This document shows, one piece after another, positions 46,897-55,863 of a stretch of 64,000 nt of DNA (position 1 is its first letter; the number at the start of each line of letters is the position of its first letter). The notes beneath the pieces were generated by a model, which searched no databases, had not been told where the DNA came from, and was given only the letters and a program-made list of their open reading frames with translations. Source of the DNA: Ectopseudomonas alcaliphila (lineage in GTDB: Bacteria; Pseudomonadota; Gammaproteobacteria; Pseudomonadales; Pseudomonadaceae). Location: contig NZ_FNAE01000007.1 in assembly GCF_900101755.1 (NCBI RefSeq), forward strand, positions 62,001 to 126,000. The letters run 5' to 3'. The position numbers and the translations under genes are program-made.

Positions 46897-48084
46897 ATGC
46901 GTGAAGTGGTGATCGTCGACAGCGTCCGGACCGGCCTGGCCAAGTCCTTCCGCGGCAAGTTCAATATGACCCGGCCAGACGACATGGCCGCCCATTGCGT
47001 CGATGCGCTGCTGGTGCGCAATGGCATCGACCCGAAACTGGTCGATGACTGCATCGTCGGGGCCGGTTCCAACGAAGGCGCGCAGGGCATGAACATCGGC
47101 CGCAACGTCGCCGTGCTCTCGCGCCTGGGCAACCCGGTGGCGGGCATGACCCTCAACCGCTTCTGCTCTTCAGGCCTGCAGGCCATCGCCATCGCCGCCA
47201 ATCAGGTGGCGTCCGGCTGCAGCGACATCATCGTCGCCGGCGGTGTCGAGTCCATCACCATGACCCTGAAAAGCATGAACATGGACAACCTGTTCAACCC
47301 GCTGCTGCAGCAGGACAACCCCGGCATTTACTACCCCATGGGCAAGACCGCCGAGATCGTCGCCAACCGCTACGGCATCACCCGCGAGGCCCAAGACGCC
47401 TACGCCCTGCAAAGCCAGCAGCGTACTGCGCGGGCACAAGAGGAAGGCCTGTTCGCCGACGAAATCGTGCCAATGACGGTGAGGTATCAGGTCGAGGACA
47501 AGGCCACTGGCGAGAAGAAGATCGTCGACGGCGTGGTCGAGGCGGATGACTGCAACCGTCCGGATACTACCCTGGAGTCCCTGACCAAGCTGCAACCCGC
47601 GTTCGACCCTGCTGGCAGCGTCACCGCCGGCAACGCCTCGCAACTGTCCGACGGTGCATCCATGACTCTGGTGATGAGCCTGGAAAAGGCGCTGGAGCTG
47701 GGCCTCAAGCCCAAGGCGTATTTCCGTGGTTTCACCGTTGCCGGCTGCGAGCCGGACGAGATGGGCATCGGCCCGGTGTTCTCGGTGCCCAAGCTGCTCA
47801 AGGCCAAGGGCCTGAACGTGGCCGACATCGACCTGTGGGAACTCAACGAAGCTTTCGCCTCGCAGTGCCTGTACTGCCGCGACACCCTGGGTATCGATAA
47901 CGAGAAGTACAACGTCAACGGTGGCTCCATCTCCATCGGCCATCCCTTCGGCATGACCGGCTCGCGCCAGGTCGGCCATCTGGTACGCGAGCTGCAACGC
48001 CGCGATCTGCGCTACGGCATCGTCACCATGTGCGTCGGTGGCGGCATGGGCGCTACCGGGCTGTTCGAGGCGTATCGCGGCTAA
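46897..48084 (+). CDS. Acetyl-CoA acyltransferase (thiolase)
   Basis: 395 residues. The nucleophilic cysteine C90 is in NRFCSSGLQAIA, with the histidine H349 in SIGHPFGMTGSRQ and C379 in MCVGGGMG, the complete thiolase catalytic set. LNEAFASQCLYCRDTLG is also typical. Whether it works in beta-oxidation or in acetoacetyl-CoA formation cannot be told by eye. It has no FadB-like partner next to it, so it is not the usual fadBA operon gene. The ATG has a good ribosome site (CGAGG). Confidence 0.92.
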   Translation: MREVVIVDSVRTGLAKSFRGKFNMTRPDDMAAHCVDALLVRNGIDPKLVDDCIVGAGSNEGAQGMNIGRNVAVLSRLGNPVAGMTLNRFCSSGLQAIAIAANQVASGCSDIIVAGGVESITMTLKSMNMDNLFNPLLQQDNPGIYYPMGKTAEIVANRYGITREAQDAYALQSQQRTARAQEEGLFADEIVPMTVRYQVEDKATGEKKIVDGVVEADDCNRPDTTLESLTKLQPAFDPAGSVTAGNASQLSDGASMTLVMSLEKALELGLKPKAYFRGFTVAGCEPDEMGIGPVFSVPKLLKAKGLNVADIDLWELNEAFASQCLYCRDTLGIDNEKYNVNGGSISIGHPFGMTGSRQVGHLVRELQRRDLRYGIVTMCVGGGMGATGLFEAYRG

Positions 48085-48089
48085 ACCTG

Positions 48090-48147
48090 GGGTGCGTCGC
48101 GCGCACCGGGTGGTTTCCCGGTGGTTGGCGGTGCGCGCGGCGCACCC
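48090..48147. repeat. Extragenic inverted repeat (GGGTGCGC type)
   Basis: GGGTGCGTCGCGCGCACCG (48090-48108) and CGGTGCGCGCGGCGCACCC (48129-48147) are inverted with one or two mismatches. GCGCACCCTACG at its edge is a recurring pseudomonad extragenic palindrome. It follows the thiolase stop and may act as a transcript end. Confidence 0.7.
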
Positions 48148-48208
48148 TACGGTTTGAACGATGCGCTGTTTATACTCGCGCTCTGCCCTGTGGACGGAGC
48201 GCCTGCCG

Positions 48209-48829
48209 ATGCCCTTTGCCGAACACCTGATCGCCTTCACCCTGGCCGCCACGCTGCTGACCCTGACGCCGGGCATCGACACTGCGCTGGTGCTGCGCAC
48301 CGCCGCAGTCGAGGGCCAGCAGCAGGCGTTTCGCGCAGTGCTGGGCATCAATGCCGGTTGCCTGCTCTGGGGCGCTGCCGTGGCCTTCGGCCTGGGCGCG
48401 CTGCTGGCGGTTTCCGAGTTCGGCTACAACCTCCTCAAATATTGCGGTGCGGCGTATCTGGCCTGGCTCGGGCTGAACATGCTGCTGCGCCCGCGTACCT
48501 CGCTGGCACTCGCACAATCGAGCGGCAGACCCGATGCCAACTGGTTTCTGCGCGGCCTGCTGGGCAACGTGCTCAACCCCAAGGTGGGGATCTTCTACGT
48601 CTCCTTCCTGCCGCAGTTCATTCCGCCAGGCCAGCCGCTGATCGCCTGGACATTCGGCCTGGTGGGCATTCACGTGGTGCTCAGCCTGATCTGGGCGCTG
48701 GCGCTGATCGGCGCCACCCAGCCGCTCGGCCATTGGCTGCGACGTGAGATGGTGATCAAGTGGATGGATCGCAGCACGGGGCTGATCTTCGTCCTGTTCG
48801 CTGCCCGCCTGGCACTCAGCCGCCGTTGA
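48209..48829 (+). CDS. LysE/RhtB family amino acid exporter
   Basis: 206 residues from the ATG at 48209 with GGAGC upstream. Six hydrophobic segments are present, with the family's LTLTPGIDTALVLRTA at the N-terminus and NVLNPKVGIFYVSFLPQFIP in the middle. It is an inner-membrane exporter of an amino acid or homoserine-like compound. The substrate is unknown. The regulator gene 63 bp downstream is on the same strand, so it might control it or the GST module beyond. Confidence 0.9.
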   Translation: MPFAEHLIAFTLAATLLTLTPGIDTALVLRTAAVEGQQQAFRAVLGINAGCLLWGAAVAFGLGALLAVSEFGYNLLKYCGAAYLAWLGLNMLLRPRTSLALAQSSGRPDANWFLRGLLGNVLNPKVGIFYVSFLPQFIPPGQPLIAWTFGLVGIHVVLSLIWALALIGATQPLGHWLRREMVIKWMDRSTGLIFVLFAARLALSRR

Positions 48830-48892
48830 GTCCTGCCGCCGCTTCGGCTTGGGTTACTCTGTGCCGATGCAACAGAAAACCAGGCGGTGACG

Positions 48893-49816
48893 ATGGACAG
48901 GTTTCAGGAAATGCGGGTGCTGCTGGCAGTGACCGAGGCCGAGAGTTTCGCCGGTGGAGCCAAGCTGCTGGGCATCTCGCCGCCCAGCGTGACCCGCGCC
49001 GTTGCGGCGCTTGAGGCGCGTCTCGGCACGCTGTTGCTGGCGCGCAATACCCGCAGCCTGCGCCTGACCGAGGCGGGCCAGCGTTATGTCGAAGATTGCC
49101 GGCGCATCCTGCTGGAGCTGGAAGAAGCCGAGGAGCTGGCTGCCGGTGGCAGCGTGCGCCCGCGTGGGCGGCTCACCGTGACGGCGCCCGTGATGTTCGG
49201 CGAGCTGTTCCTGATTCCGCGCATCGCTCAGTACCTCGACACCCACCCGGACGTGGAGATCAACGCGCTGCTGGTCGACCGTGTGGTGAACATGATGGAG
49301 GAGGGCATCGACGTCGCGGTGCGCATCGGTTCGCTGCCCGAGGGCGATCATCCGGCGTTGCAGGTCGGGCAGATTCGCCCGGTGGTGTGCGCCTCGCCAG
49401 CCTTTCTCGACCGCGTCGGGCGCCCGCGTCACCCGGATGACGTGCGCGATGCGCCGATCGTCATGTCCACTGCCAGTGGCTTGCTCAGCCACTGGCAGTT
49501 CGTTGGCGCCGATGGCGATTTCGGCTTCACTCCCGCGCCGCGTTTCACCGTCAGCTCCAACCAGGCGGCGATCAGCGCCGCGCGCCTGGGCTGGGGTTAC
49601 ACCCGTGTGCTGTCCTATCAGGTGGCCGCATCGGTGGCGCGCGGTGAGATCGAGCTGGTGCTCGAAGCCTTCGAACCACCGCCCCTGCCTGTACACATCA
49701 TTCACCAAGGGGGGCGCCAGGTGTCGGCCAAGGTGCGTACCTTCGTCGACCACTGCGTTGCCAGTTTTCGGGCCGACCCCGCCTTGCGTGCGGCCGGTGC
49801 AGCGCCTGCTTCATGA
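48893..49816 (+). CDS. LysR-family regulator, first of tandem pair
   Basis: 307 residues from the ATG at 48893 (a GTG two codons earlier is also possible). The HTH is FQEMRVLLAVTEAESFAGGAKLLGISPPSVTRAVAALEARLG, read in parts (residues 3-45). The effector domain includes RGRLTVTAPVMFGELFLIPRIAQYL. The stop overlaps the ATG of a second LysR gene, and the two proteins share their layout and phrases such as CRRIL...EAE and EEGIDVAV/EEGIDLAV. They are likely paralogues and could form heteromers. Confidence 0.9.
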   Translation: MDRFQEMRVLLAVTEAESFAGGAKLLGISPPSVTRAVAALEARLGTLLLARNTRSLRLTEAGQRYVEDCRRILLELEEAEELAAGGSVRPRGRLTVTAPVMFGELFLIPRIAQYLDTHPDVEINALLVDRVVNMMEEGIDVAVRIGSLPEGDHPALQVGQIRPVVCASPAFLDRVGRPRHPDDVRDAPIVMSTASGLLSHWQFVGADGDFGFTPAPRFTVSSNQAAISAARLGWGYTRVLSYQVAASVARGEIELVLEAFEPPPLPVHIIHQGGRQVSAKVRTFVDHCVASFRADPALRAAGAAPAS

Positions 49817-50703
49817 GCCATCACCGCGAGATGCAGGTGTTCCTCGCCGTGGCCCAGGCGGGCAGCCTGGCGGCTGCTGCCCGGCAATTGCAGCTGTCGC
49901 AGGCCACGGTGATGCGAAGCGTGGCTGCACTGGAAAGCCGTCTGGACAGCACCCTGCTGCTGCGCGGGCCACGCGGTGTGAGCCTGAGTCCGGTTGGCGC
50001 GCGTTTCGCCGATAGCTGCCGGCGCATCCTGCAGCGGGTGGATGAGGCCGAGCGCTCCGTGACCGGCTTGCACACCAGCCCCGCCGGGCAACTGACCCTG
50101 GCCCTGCCGCTGTTGATGACGCATCAGGTGCTGACTCCCATCGCTGTCGACTACCTGGCGGCATTTCCCGAGGTTAGCCTGGCCACCCTGGCGCGTGAGG
50201 AGCTGCCGAGGTTGCTGGAGGAGGGCATCGACCTGGCCGTGGTGGTCGGCCATCTGCCCAATTCGTCCGGCTTTGCCGTGCCGTTGGGGCTGGCGCGGCC
50301 GCTAGTTTGCGCGGCGCCGGCCTATCTGCAGCGCTGGGGCTGGCCGGCCAACCCGCAGGCCCTGCACACGCATCGCACCATCGCCCGTTCCTCGACCGGC
50401 CATGTGGGTGAATGGCGCTTTGCGGACGGCGCGCTGAAGCTCGCGCCGCGCCTGACCTGCAGCACGCCGCAGGCGGCCATCCGCGCGGCGCTCGCCGGTT
50501 TTGGGTTGACCCGCTGTCTGAGCTACGAGGCCTATCAGGAGCTGCAGACTGGGCAACTGGTACCGGTGCTGGAAAACTTCGCCGCAGCGCCCGTGCCGGT
50601 GCAGCTGTATTACCGCGAGGGGCGGCGGGCGGCGGCACGGGTGCGCAGCTTCCTCGACTTTGCCGTGCCGCGTCTGCGCGCCCATCCGGCGTTTCAGGCG
50701 TGA
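49813..50703 (+). CDS. LysR-family regulator, second of tandem pair
   Basis: 296 residues. Its ATG overlaps the previous stop (ATGA), so the two are co-translated. The HTH is REMQVFLAVAQAGSLAAAARQLQLSQATVMRSVAALESRLDSTLLL, read in parts. The effector domain begins GQLTLALPLLMTHQVLTPIAVDYL. Downstream, 146 bp away, lies the GST gene and then the PNPOx fusion, the likely targets. Two linked LysR proteins before one metabolic unit is unusual. Confidence 0.9.
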   Translation: MSHHREMQVFLAVAQAGSLAAAARQLQLSQATVMRSVAALESRLDSTLLLRGPRGVSLSPVGARFADSCRRILQRVDEAERSVTGLHTSPAGQLTLALPLLMTHQVLTPIAVDYLAAFPEVSLATLAREELPRLLEEGIDLAVVVGHLPNSSGFAVPLGLARPLVCAAPAYLQRWGWPANPQALHTHRTIARSSTGHVGEWRFADGALKLAPRLTCSTPQAAIRAALAGFGLTRCLSYEAYQELQTGQLVPVLENFAAAPVPVQLYYREGRRAAARVRSFLDFAVPRLRAHPAFQA

Positions 50704-50849
50704 TCCGGATTGGTTGCAAAAAATGAAATAGTGGATTGCCTTGAGTGGGGATTCTTCTCCGGGTTGGATGGGGCGAACATGGTCCCATCGTCGCGAAGGC
50801 CAGTTGTCTCGCGGAGACCTTACCCAATCTCGCTCGAAGGAACCTCGCC

Positions 50850-51476
50850 ATGTCCCGTCCCGTCATCAAGCTCTACAACTTCCCCCGCTCCGGCCATGCC
50901 CACCGCGCCGAGCTGATGCTGTCGCTGCTGCAACTGCCCGCCGAGCTGATCTTCGTCGATCTGGCCAAGGGGGAGCACAAGACGCCGGAGTTCCTTGCCC
51001 TCAACCCCTTTGGCCAGGTACCGGTGATCGATGACGGTGGCACCATCGTCAGCGACTCCAATGCCATCCTTGTCTACCTGGCCAAGCACTACGGCAACGA
51101 CGACTGGCTGCCGCAGGAGCCTGCCGCTGCCGCTCGCGTGCAGCGCTGGTTGTCCGTGGCCGCTGGTCAGGTGGCGTTCGGCCCCGCCGCTGCGCGCCTG
51201 GTCACCGTGTTCGGCTACTCGTTCAACACCGAAGAGGTGATCAACCGCGCCCACGCGCTGTTCACCGTGATGGAAGGTGAACTGAGCGAGACCCCGTTCC
51301 TCACGGGCGACAAGCCGAGCATCGCCGACGTCGCCAACTACTCCTACATCGCCCATGCGCCGGAGGGCAACGTCTCGCTGGAGCCCTATCCGAACATCCG
51401 CGCCTGGCTGGCACGCATCGAGGCACTGCCGGGCTTCGTGCCGATGCCGCGTACCGCCGCCGGCCTTCAAGCCTGA
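50850..51476 (+). CDS. Glutathione S-transferase family protein
   Basis: 208 residues from the ATG at 50850 (GAAGGAA 7 bases upstream); the longer frame lacks support. The thioredoxin-like N-domain opens IKLYNFPRSGHAHRAELML, with Ser in the position that often activates glutathione, and has VPVIDDGGTIVSDSNAILVYL. The C-domain has PFLTGDKPSIADVANYSYIA. It conjugates or reduces electrophiles with glutathione. It sits 53 bp before the PNPOx fusion on the same strand, probably in one operon. Confidence 0.9.
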   Translation: MSRPVIKLYNFPRSGHAHRAELMLSLLQLPAELIFVDLAKGEHKTPEFLALNPFGQVPVIDDGGTIVSDSNAILVYLAKHYGNDDWLPQEPAAAARVQRWLSVAAGQVAFGPAAARLVTVFGYSFNTEEVINRAHALFTVMEGELSETPFLTGDKPSIADVANYSYIAHAPEGNVSLEPYPNIRAWLARIEALPGFVPMPRTAAGLQA

Positions 51477-51529
51477 GTCACCGATAGCTGCCGGGATCAC
51501 TCGGCAGCTTCTTTCGTGGAGGGCAGAGC

Positions 51530-53575
51530 ATGCAACAGCTTCCCAGCCATCGGCACTCGCCCTGGCATGCCGGTGAAAAGCAACTGCAGGACAAGGTCGG
51601 CGTCGCCGAACGCATGGAAGTGCTCGGGCAGAAGGTGATCCGCGACTACATGCCGGATCAGCATCGCGAGTTCTATCACCAGCTACCCTTCATGATCGCC
51701 GGCGCCGTGGATGGCGCTGGCCAGCCCTGGGCCACCCTGATCGAAGGCGAGGAAGGCTTCGTCACCTCGCCCGACCCACGTCAGCTGTCGTTCGATGTCG
51801 CCGCCATGGCGCTCGACCCGCTCGATCCGGCCACCTCCGGTCTGGGTACCGGCGCTGCCATCGGCCTGCTCGGCATCGAGTTGCACACGCGGCGGCGCAA
51901 TCGCATCAACGGGCATATTCGCCAGGTCTCCATGCAGCGCTTGGACATCGACGTGGAGCATTCCTTCGGCAATTGCCCGCAGTACATTCAGCTGCGCCAG
52001 TACCGCCGCGTGTACGAGCGGGGCGTCGAGCGCCTGGATGCAACCGAGCTGGATGCGCGCAGTGCCGAGATGATTCGCGCTGCCGACACTTTCTTCGTCG
52101 CCAGCTACGTCGAACACGACGACGGCCGCCGTTCGGTGGACGTTTCGCACCGTGGCGGGCGCGCCGGTTTCGTCCGGGTGCAGGGCAATCGCCTGACCAT
52201 TCCCGACTACGCCGGCAACCTGCACTTCAATACCCTGGGCAACCTCAGCGTCAATCCGCGCGCCGGCCTGCTGTTCGTCGATTTCACCACGGGCGACATG
52301 CTGCAACTGGCCGGCCGTGCCGAGATCATTCTCGACAGCCCGCTGATTCAGGCCTTCGAGGGCGCCGAGCGACTCTGGACCTTCGACGTCGAGCAGGTGG
52401 TGCTGCGCCCGGCGGCGGCCTCGTTGCGCTGGGCCTTCGAAGAATATGCACCGACCAGCCTGATGACCGGCACCTGGGCGGAAACCGACGCACGCCTGCG
52501 CGAACGTGAGCAGCGCAATCAGTGGCAGCGCTGGCGCGTGCTGAGCCTGCAGCAGGAGAGCAGCGATATTCGTTCGTTCGTGCTGGCGCCGGAGCAGGGC
52601 GCTGCGCCGCGCTTTGCGGCTGGGCAACACCTGCCGATCCGCATCACCACCGCCGCAGGCGAAACCCTGTTGCGTACCTATAGCCTGTCCAGTGCGCCGT
52701 CGGACGGCCAGCTGCGTATCAGCGTCAAGGCGCAGGGGCTGGCCTCACGGCATCTGCACGAGCAGGTCCAGGTGGGGGATGCGCTGGAAGTACGCCCGCC
52801 GCTGGGCAGCTTTACCCTCGACACTGAAACCGCCCGGCCGCTGGTACTGATCGGCGCCGGCGTCGGCATCACTCCGTTGCTGTCGATGCTGCGCGAACAG
52901 GTGGCACTGGGGCAGGGCAAGCGCATGCATTTCTTCCAGGGCGCCCGCACGCTGGGCGACCTGCCGTTCCAAGCCGAGCTGCGTGAGCTGGTGCAGCACG
53001 CCGATGGCTTGTTGCACATCCACCGTGCCCTCAGTGCACCGGAGGAGGAGGCCATGCTTGGGCGCGACTACGAGCAGCAGGGGCGCATCGAGCTGGCGCA
53101 GATCAAGGCGGCGCTGTCGTTCGATGATTACGATTTCTACCTGTGCGGCCCGGCGTCATTTACCCAGGCGATCTACGATGGGCTGCGCGATCTGAACGTC
53201 GCCGACGCCCGTATCCACGCCGAGGCGTTCGGCCCCTCGACGCTGCAGCGTCGCACGGATGGTCAGGCCGACACCTTCGTGCAACCGCCAGCAGCAACCG
53301 AGCCGGTACCGGTGTACTTCACCACCTCGAGCAAGGAAGCGCGCTGGACGCCGGACAGTGGCAGCCTGCTGGAGCTGGCGGAAAGCCGTGGCCTGACGCC
53401 CGAATTCAGCTGCCGCGGTGGTTCCTGCGGCACCTGCAAGACGCGTCTGGTCAGCGGGCGGGTGCACTATCCGAACCCGCCGGCCGAGTTGCCGGAAGGC
53501 GATGGTGTGCTGATCTGCTGCGCGGTGCCGGCGCAGGGTGAGGATGGCGCGCAGCCACTGGTACTCGACCTCTAA
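51530..53575 (+). CDS. Three-domain PNPOx-like / FNR / 2Fe-2S ferredoxin fusion
   Basis: 681 residues. Residues 1 to about 320 resemble a flavin-binding PNPOx-like split barrel (HQLPFMIAGAVDGAGQPWATL, DTFFVASYVEHDDGR, GNLSVNPRAGLLFVDFTTGD). An FNR module follows (about 335-570) with flavin motif RTYSLSSAPSDG near 380 and GAGVGITPLLSML. The C-terminal [2Fe-2S] domain has C628, C633 and C636 (CRGGSCGTC) and C663/C664. One chain thus carries an NAD(P)H-to-iron-sulfur path and a second flavin-like site. The substrate is unknown. The GST before it suggests handling of an electrophile or quinone. Confidence 0.9.
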   Translation: MQQLPSHRHSPWHAGEKQLQDKVGVAERMEVLGQKVIRDYMPDQHREFYHQLPFMIAGAVDGAGQPWATLIEGEEGFVTSPDPRQLSFDVAAMALDPLDPATSGLGTGAAIGLLGIELHTRRRNRINGHIRQVSMQRLDIDVEHSFGNCPQYIQLRQYRRVYERGVERLDATELDARSAEMIRAADTFFVASYVEHDDGRRSVDVSHRGGRAGFVRVQGNRLTIPDYAGNLHFNTLGNLSVNPRAGLLFVDFTTGDMLQLAGRAEIILDSPLIQAFEGAERLWTFDVEQVVLRPAAASLRWAFEEYAPTSLMTGTWAETDARLREREQRNQWQRWRVLSLQQESSDIRSFVLAPEQGAAPRFAAGQHLPIRITTAAGETLLRTYSLSSAPSDGQLRISVKAQGLASRHLHEQVQVGDALEVRPPLGSFTLDTETARPLVLIGAGVGITPLLSMLREQVALGQGKRMHFFQGARTLGDLPFQAELRELVQHADGLLHIHRALSAPEEEAMLGRDYEQQGRIELAQIKAALSFDDYDFYLCGPASFTQAIYDGLRDLNVADARIHAEAFGPSTLQRRTDGQADTFVQPPAATEPVPVYFTTSSKEARWTPDSGSLLELAESRGLTPEFSCRGGSCGTCKTRLVSGRVHYPNPPAELPEGDGVLICCAVPAQGEDGAQPLVLDL

Positions 53576-53709
53576 TGACGAGGTGTACGCGCCGTTGAGT
53601 TTTTCTTGAACAGGCTCAAGCAAAGGTCAATGGCCCGCGTCGATACCGCTGTGGCCCAATTGATCGCGTTACCTGGTCGCACTGACCGGGACTCGATTGG
53701 AGATGCCAC

Positions 53710-54381
53710 ATGACCACTCTTCTGCACCTCGATGCCAGCGTTCGCGGTGAGCGTTCGTTGAGCCGCAAACTGTCCAAGGCATTCGTCCAGGCCTGGCTGG
53801 CCGGCGATGCGCACGCGCAAATCATCGAGCGAGATGTCGGACGCAACCCTCCGCCATTCATCGATGAGGCCTGGATCGCAGCGGCCTTCACCGCAGCGGA
53901 AAAACGTTCGCCTGCACAGCATGAAGCGCTGCGTATCTCGGATGCGCTGATCGGCGAAGTCGAGCGTGCCGATGTAATCGTGCTGGGCACGCCCATGTAC
54001 AACTACGGCATGCCGGCAGCGCTCAAGGCCTGGTTCGACCAGATCATCCGCGTCAACCAGACCTTCACCTTCGATCTGGCTCGAGGCGACTTCCCGTTGC
54101 AGCCGACCATGGCTGACAAGACCTTGGTCATCCTCACTTCGCGGGGTGAGTTCGGTTTCGCGCCAGGTGGCGTACGCGAGCACATGAATCATCTGGAGAC
54201 GCATATCCAGACTTGCGCTCACTACCTTGGCGTTGCGCGCTCGCACGTGATCGCCATCGACTATCAGGAGTTCGGCGATACGCGCCACCAGGAGTCGATC
54301 GTTGCGGCGTTCGAGCGCGTGCCCGTCCTGGCCGCACAGTTGATCGATCAGCAGGGCATGCCGATGTGCGCTTCAGCCTGA
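53710..54381 (+). CDS. azoR: FMN-dependent NADH-azoreductase
   Basis: 223 residues with the flavodoxin-like fold of AzoR: LLHLDASVRGERSLSRKLS at the N-terminus, PMYNYGMPAALKAWFDQIIR (FMN and dimer loop) near residue 98, and LTSRGEFGFAPGGVREHM. These enzymes reduce quinones and azo compounds with NADH, mainly to protect against quinone stress. A LysR gene converges on it with a 9-base overlap and is a likely regulator of the local genes. GGAG lies before the ATG. Confidence 0.92.
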   Translation: MTTLLHLDASVRGERSLSRKLSKAFVQAWLAGDAHAQIIERDVGRNPPPFIDEAWIAAAFTAAEKRSPAQHEALRISDALIGEVERADVIVLGTPMYNYGMPAALKAWFDQIIRVNQTFTFDLARGDFPLQPTMADKTLVILTSRGEFGFAPGGVREHMNHLETHIQTCAHYLGVARSHVIAIDYQEFGDTRHQESIVAAFERVPVLAAQLIDQQGMPMCASA

Positions 54382-55257
54382 GCGAGCCTCGTCGAGCAGC
54401 CAGTTCCTGAACAGGTGCAGGCTGCGACGTGCCTGCGTGGGCTGGAGTTCCACCAGGCGGTAGGCGAAGCCCGGCAGGGCGGGGCCTTGCAAGCGCTGTA
54501 CGCGACCGTCACCCAGTGCTTCGTCGATCAGCACGCTGCTGCACAGCAAGGGACCGAGGCCACGCTCCACTGCCTGCAAGGCCAGCGTCTCCTCGCTGTA
54601 CCAGGAAATGTTGTAGCCACTTTCTGCGTTTGCCTGGGCCAGCCAGGCGGGCCAGGCAGGAGGGTTCAGGTGCTGGTTCTTCCATTTGAAGGCCAGCAGT
54701 GGGCGGCCGGAAAAATCCTGGATGGTCGCTGGGCGATCGCTTGGGCAGATCGTGCTGCTGGCCACGGCGATGAAGCTGTCCTCGAACAGTATCTGCTCGT
54801 CCGGGGTGTTCTCCGCCGGCCCGTAACGAATGGCCAGATCGATGCTCTCGGCGCGCAGGTCGGTCAGCTTCTCCGAGGCATGCACGTGCACGATGATGGT
54901 CGGATGAATCTCATTGAACCGCCCCAGACGCGGCATCAGCCAGCGCTCGGCGAACGCGCGCGTGGTCGATAGCTGGATGGCGTCGCCCTCGACGGGTGGG
55001 CCGATCAGGGCAAAGGCCTGGGCGATCTGATCGAAACCATCGCGCAGCAGCGGATACAGGGTATGGCCGACTGGCGTCAGCCGGACCTGGCGGCCGCGCT
55101 CAAGGAGTTTCTGGCCGAGGCCTTCTTCCAGTTGGCGTACTTGATGGCTGACCGCAGCCACGGTGACGCAAAGCTCGTTCGCGGCGGCGGAAAAACTCTG
55201 ATGCCGCGCGACCGCCTCGAATGCCCGAACGGAGTTCAGTGGGGGAATTCTGCGCAT
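54373..55257 (-). CDS. LysR-family regulator, GcvA-like
   Basis: 294 residues from the ATG at 55257 (GAAGG upstream); the longer frame begins in non-coding sequence. The HTH opening RRIPPLNSVRAFEAVARHQSFSAAANELCVTVAAVSHQVRQLE, in parts, is the GcvA/AmpR style. The effector domain includes LSTTRAFAERWLMPRLGRF and AVERGLGPLLCSSVLIDEAL. It is convergent with azoR (9-base overlap), an arrangement in which antisense transcription can link the two. A small protein gene lies upstream. Confidence 0.9.
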   Translation of the reverse strand: MRRIPPLNSVRAFEAVARHQSFSAAANELCVTVAAVSHQVRQLEEGLGQKLLERGRQVRLTPVGHTLYPLLRDGFDQIAQAFALIGPPVEGDAIQLSTTRAFAERWLMPRLGRFNEIHPTIIVHVHASEKLTDLRAESIDLAIRYGPAENTPDEQILFEDSFIAVASSTICPSDRPATIQDFSGRPLLAFKWKNQHLNPPAWPAWLAQANAESGYNISWYSEETLALQAVERGLGPLLCSSVLIDEALGDGRVQRLQGPALPGFAYRLVELQPTQARRSLHLFRNWLLDEARSG

Positions 55258-55429
55258 GATGCCTTCGCTCCTGGCGTGCCTATCGCTGAGGCGATGGCTA
55301 CAGGGGGAAACCGGGAGCGGCAATATAACCTGGTATGCCGTTATGAGCGTTGCGCAAGTGCCGGGTCAGGAGTGTTGCGTGTTCTTATGCGTAGAGCGCT
55401 GCTCGTTGGTGTGCCGGCGCGTTCATGAA

Positions 55430-55461
55430 GCTGTTGCCGTTTCGAGCGAAACGGCAACAGC
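55430..55461 (-). terminator. Perfect 15-bp hairpin after the small protein gene
   Basis: GCTGTTGCCGTTTCG (55430-55444) and CGAAACGGCAACAGC (55447-55461) are perfectly inverted with only 2 bases between. On the minus strand it begins 7 bases after the stop of the 57-residue protein. It has no long U-tract, but such a stem probably ends or protects the transcript. Confidence 0.6.
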
Positions 55462-55467
55462 CTCTGC

Positions 55468-55641
55468 TTATCCCTGCAGCTGCGCTTCTTCCAGCGCTTT
55501 GCGGTAGGCATCGGCTTCGTCCTGGGACGGGAAGATTCCAACCAGCTCTCCATTCTGAATCACATCCCAGACCACGATTCCCATGGCACGGGCTTCACGG
55601 GAAAGATGTTCGTTGTCACGCTCATGCACGATCACATTCAT
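55468..55641 (-). CDS. Small 57-residue hypothetical protein
   Basis: Reading the minus strand from ATG 55641 (GAGGAG 7 bases upstream) gives MNVIVHERDNEHLSREARAM followed by GIVVWDVIQNGELVGIFPSQ and DEADAYRKALEEAQLQG. A short N-terminal helix, a strand pair and a C-terminal helix would fit. I do not recognise a family. The good ribosome site, the palindromic element in its promoter (55699-55710) and the perfect hairpin after its stop all argue for a real gene. Confidence 0.72.
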   Translation of the reverse strand: MNVIVHERDNEHLSREARAMGIVVWDVIQNGELVGIFPSQDEADAYRKALEEAQLQG

Positions 55642-55698
55642 GCTTGTCTCCTCGAAATGCGGATGCGGCGATATGTCGCATTTCGTTTATACGCCTCG

Positions 55699-55710
55699 TT
55701 AGCAAGCTAA
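55699..55710 (-). promoter_or_regulatory. Palindromic operator candidate TTAGC-N2-GCTAA
   Basis: TTAGCAAGCTAA is a perfect dyad, 58-69 bp upstream of the small gene's ATG. On the minus strand it lies between a weak -35 (TTTAAT) and a TATAAA -10-like hexamer with an 18-base spacer. Repressors of the MarR type often use this location. The regulator is not identified. Confidence 0.45.
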
Positions 55711-55863
55711 TTAAACTGCGGGTTCGGCAAAGGACTGTTGCGCCAATGCAACGAGCGAAACGGCTTTTGGATGGTCGTCGTGGGGAAGGGGCATTGGCCT
55801 GCGGCTCCAATGCGCCCGTATTGCTGGCGATACCGCCCGGCCAGCGCCTGAGGTTCTGAGCAG

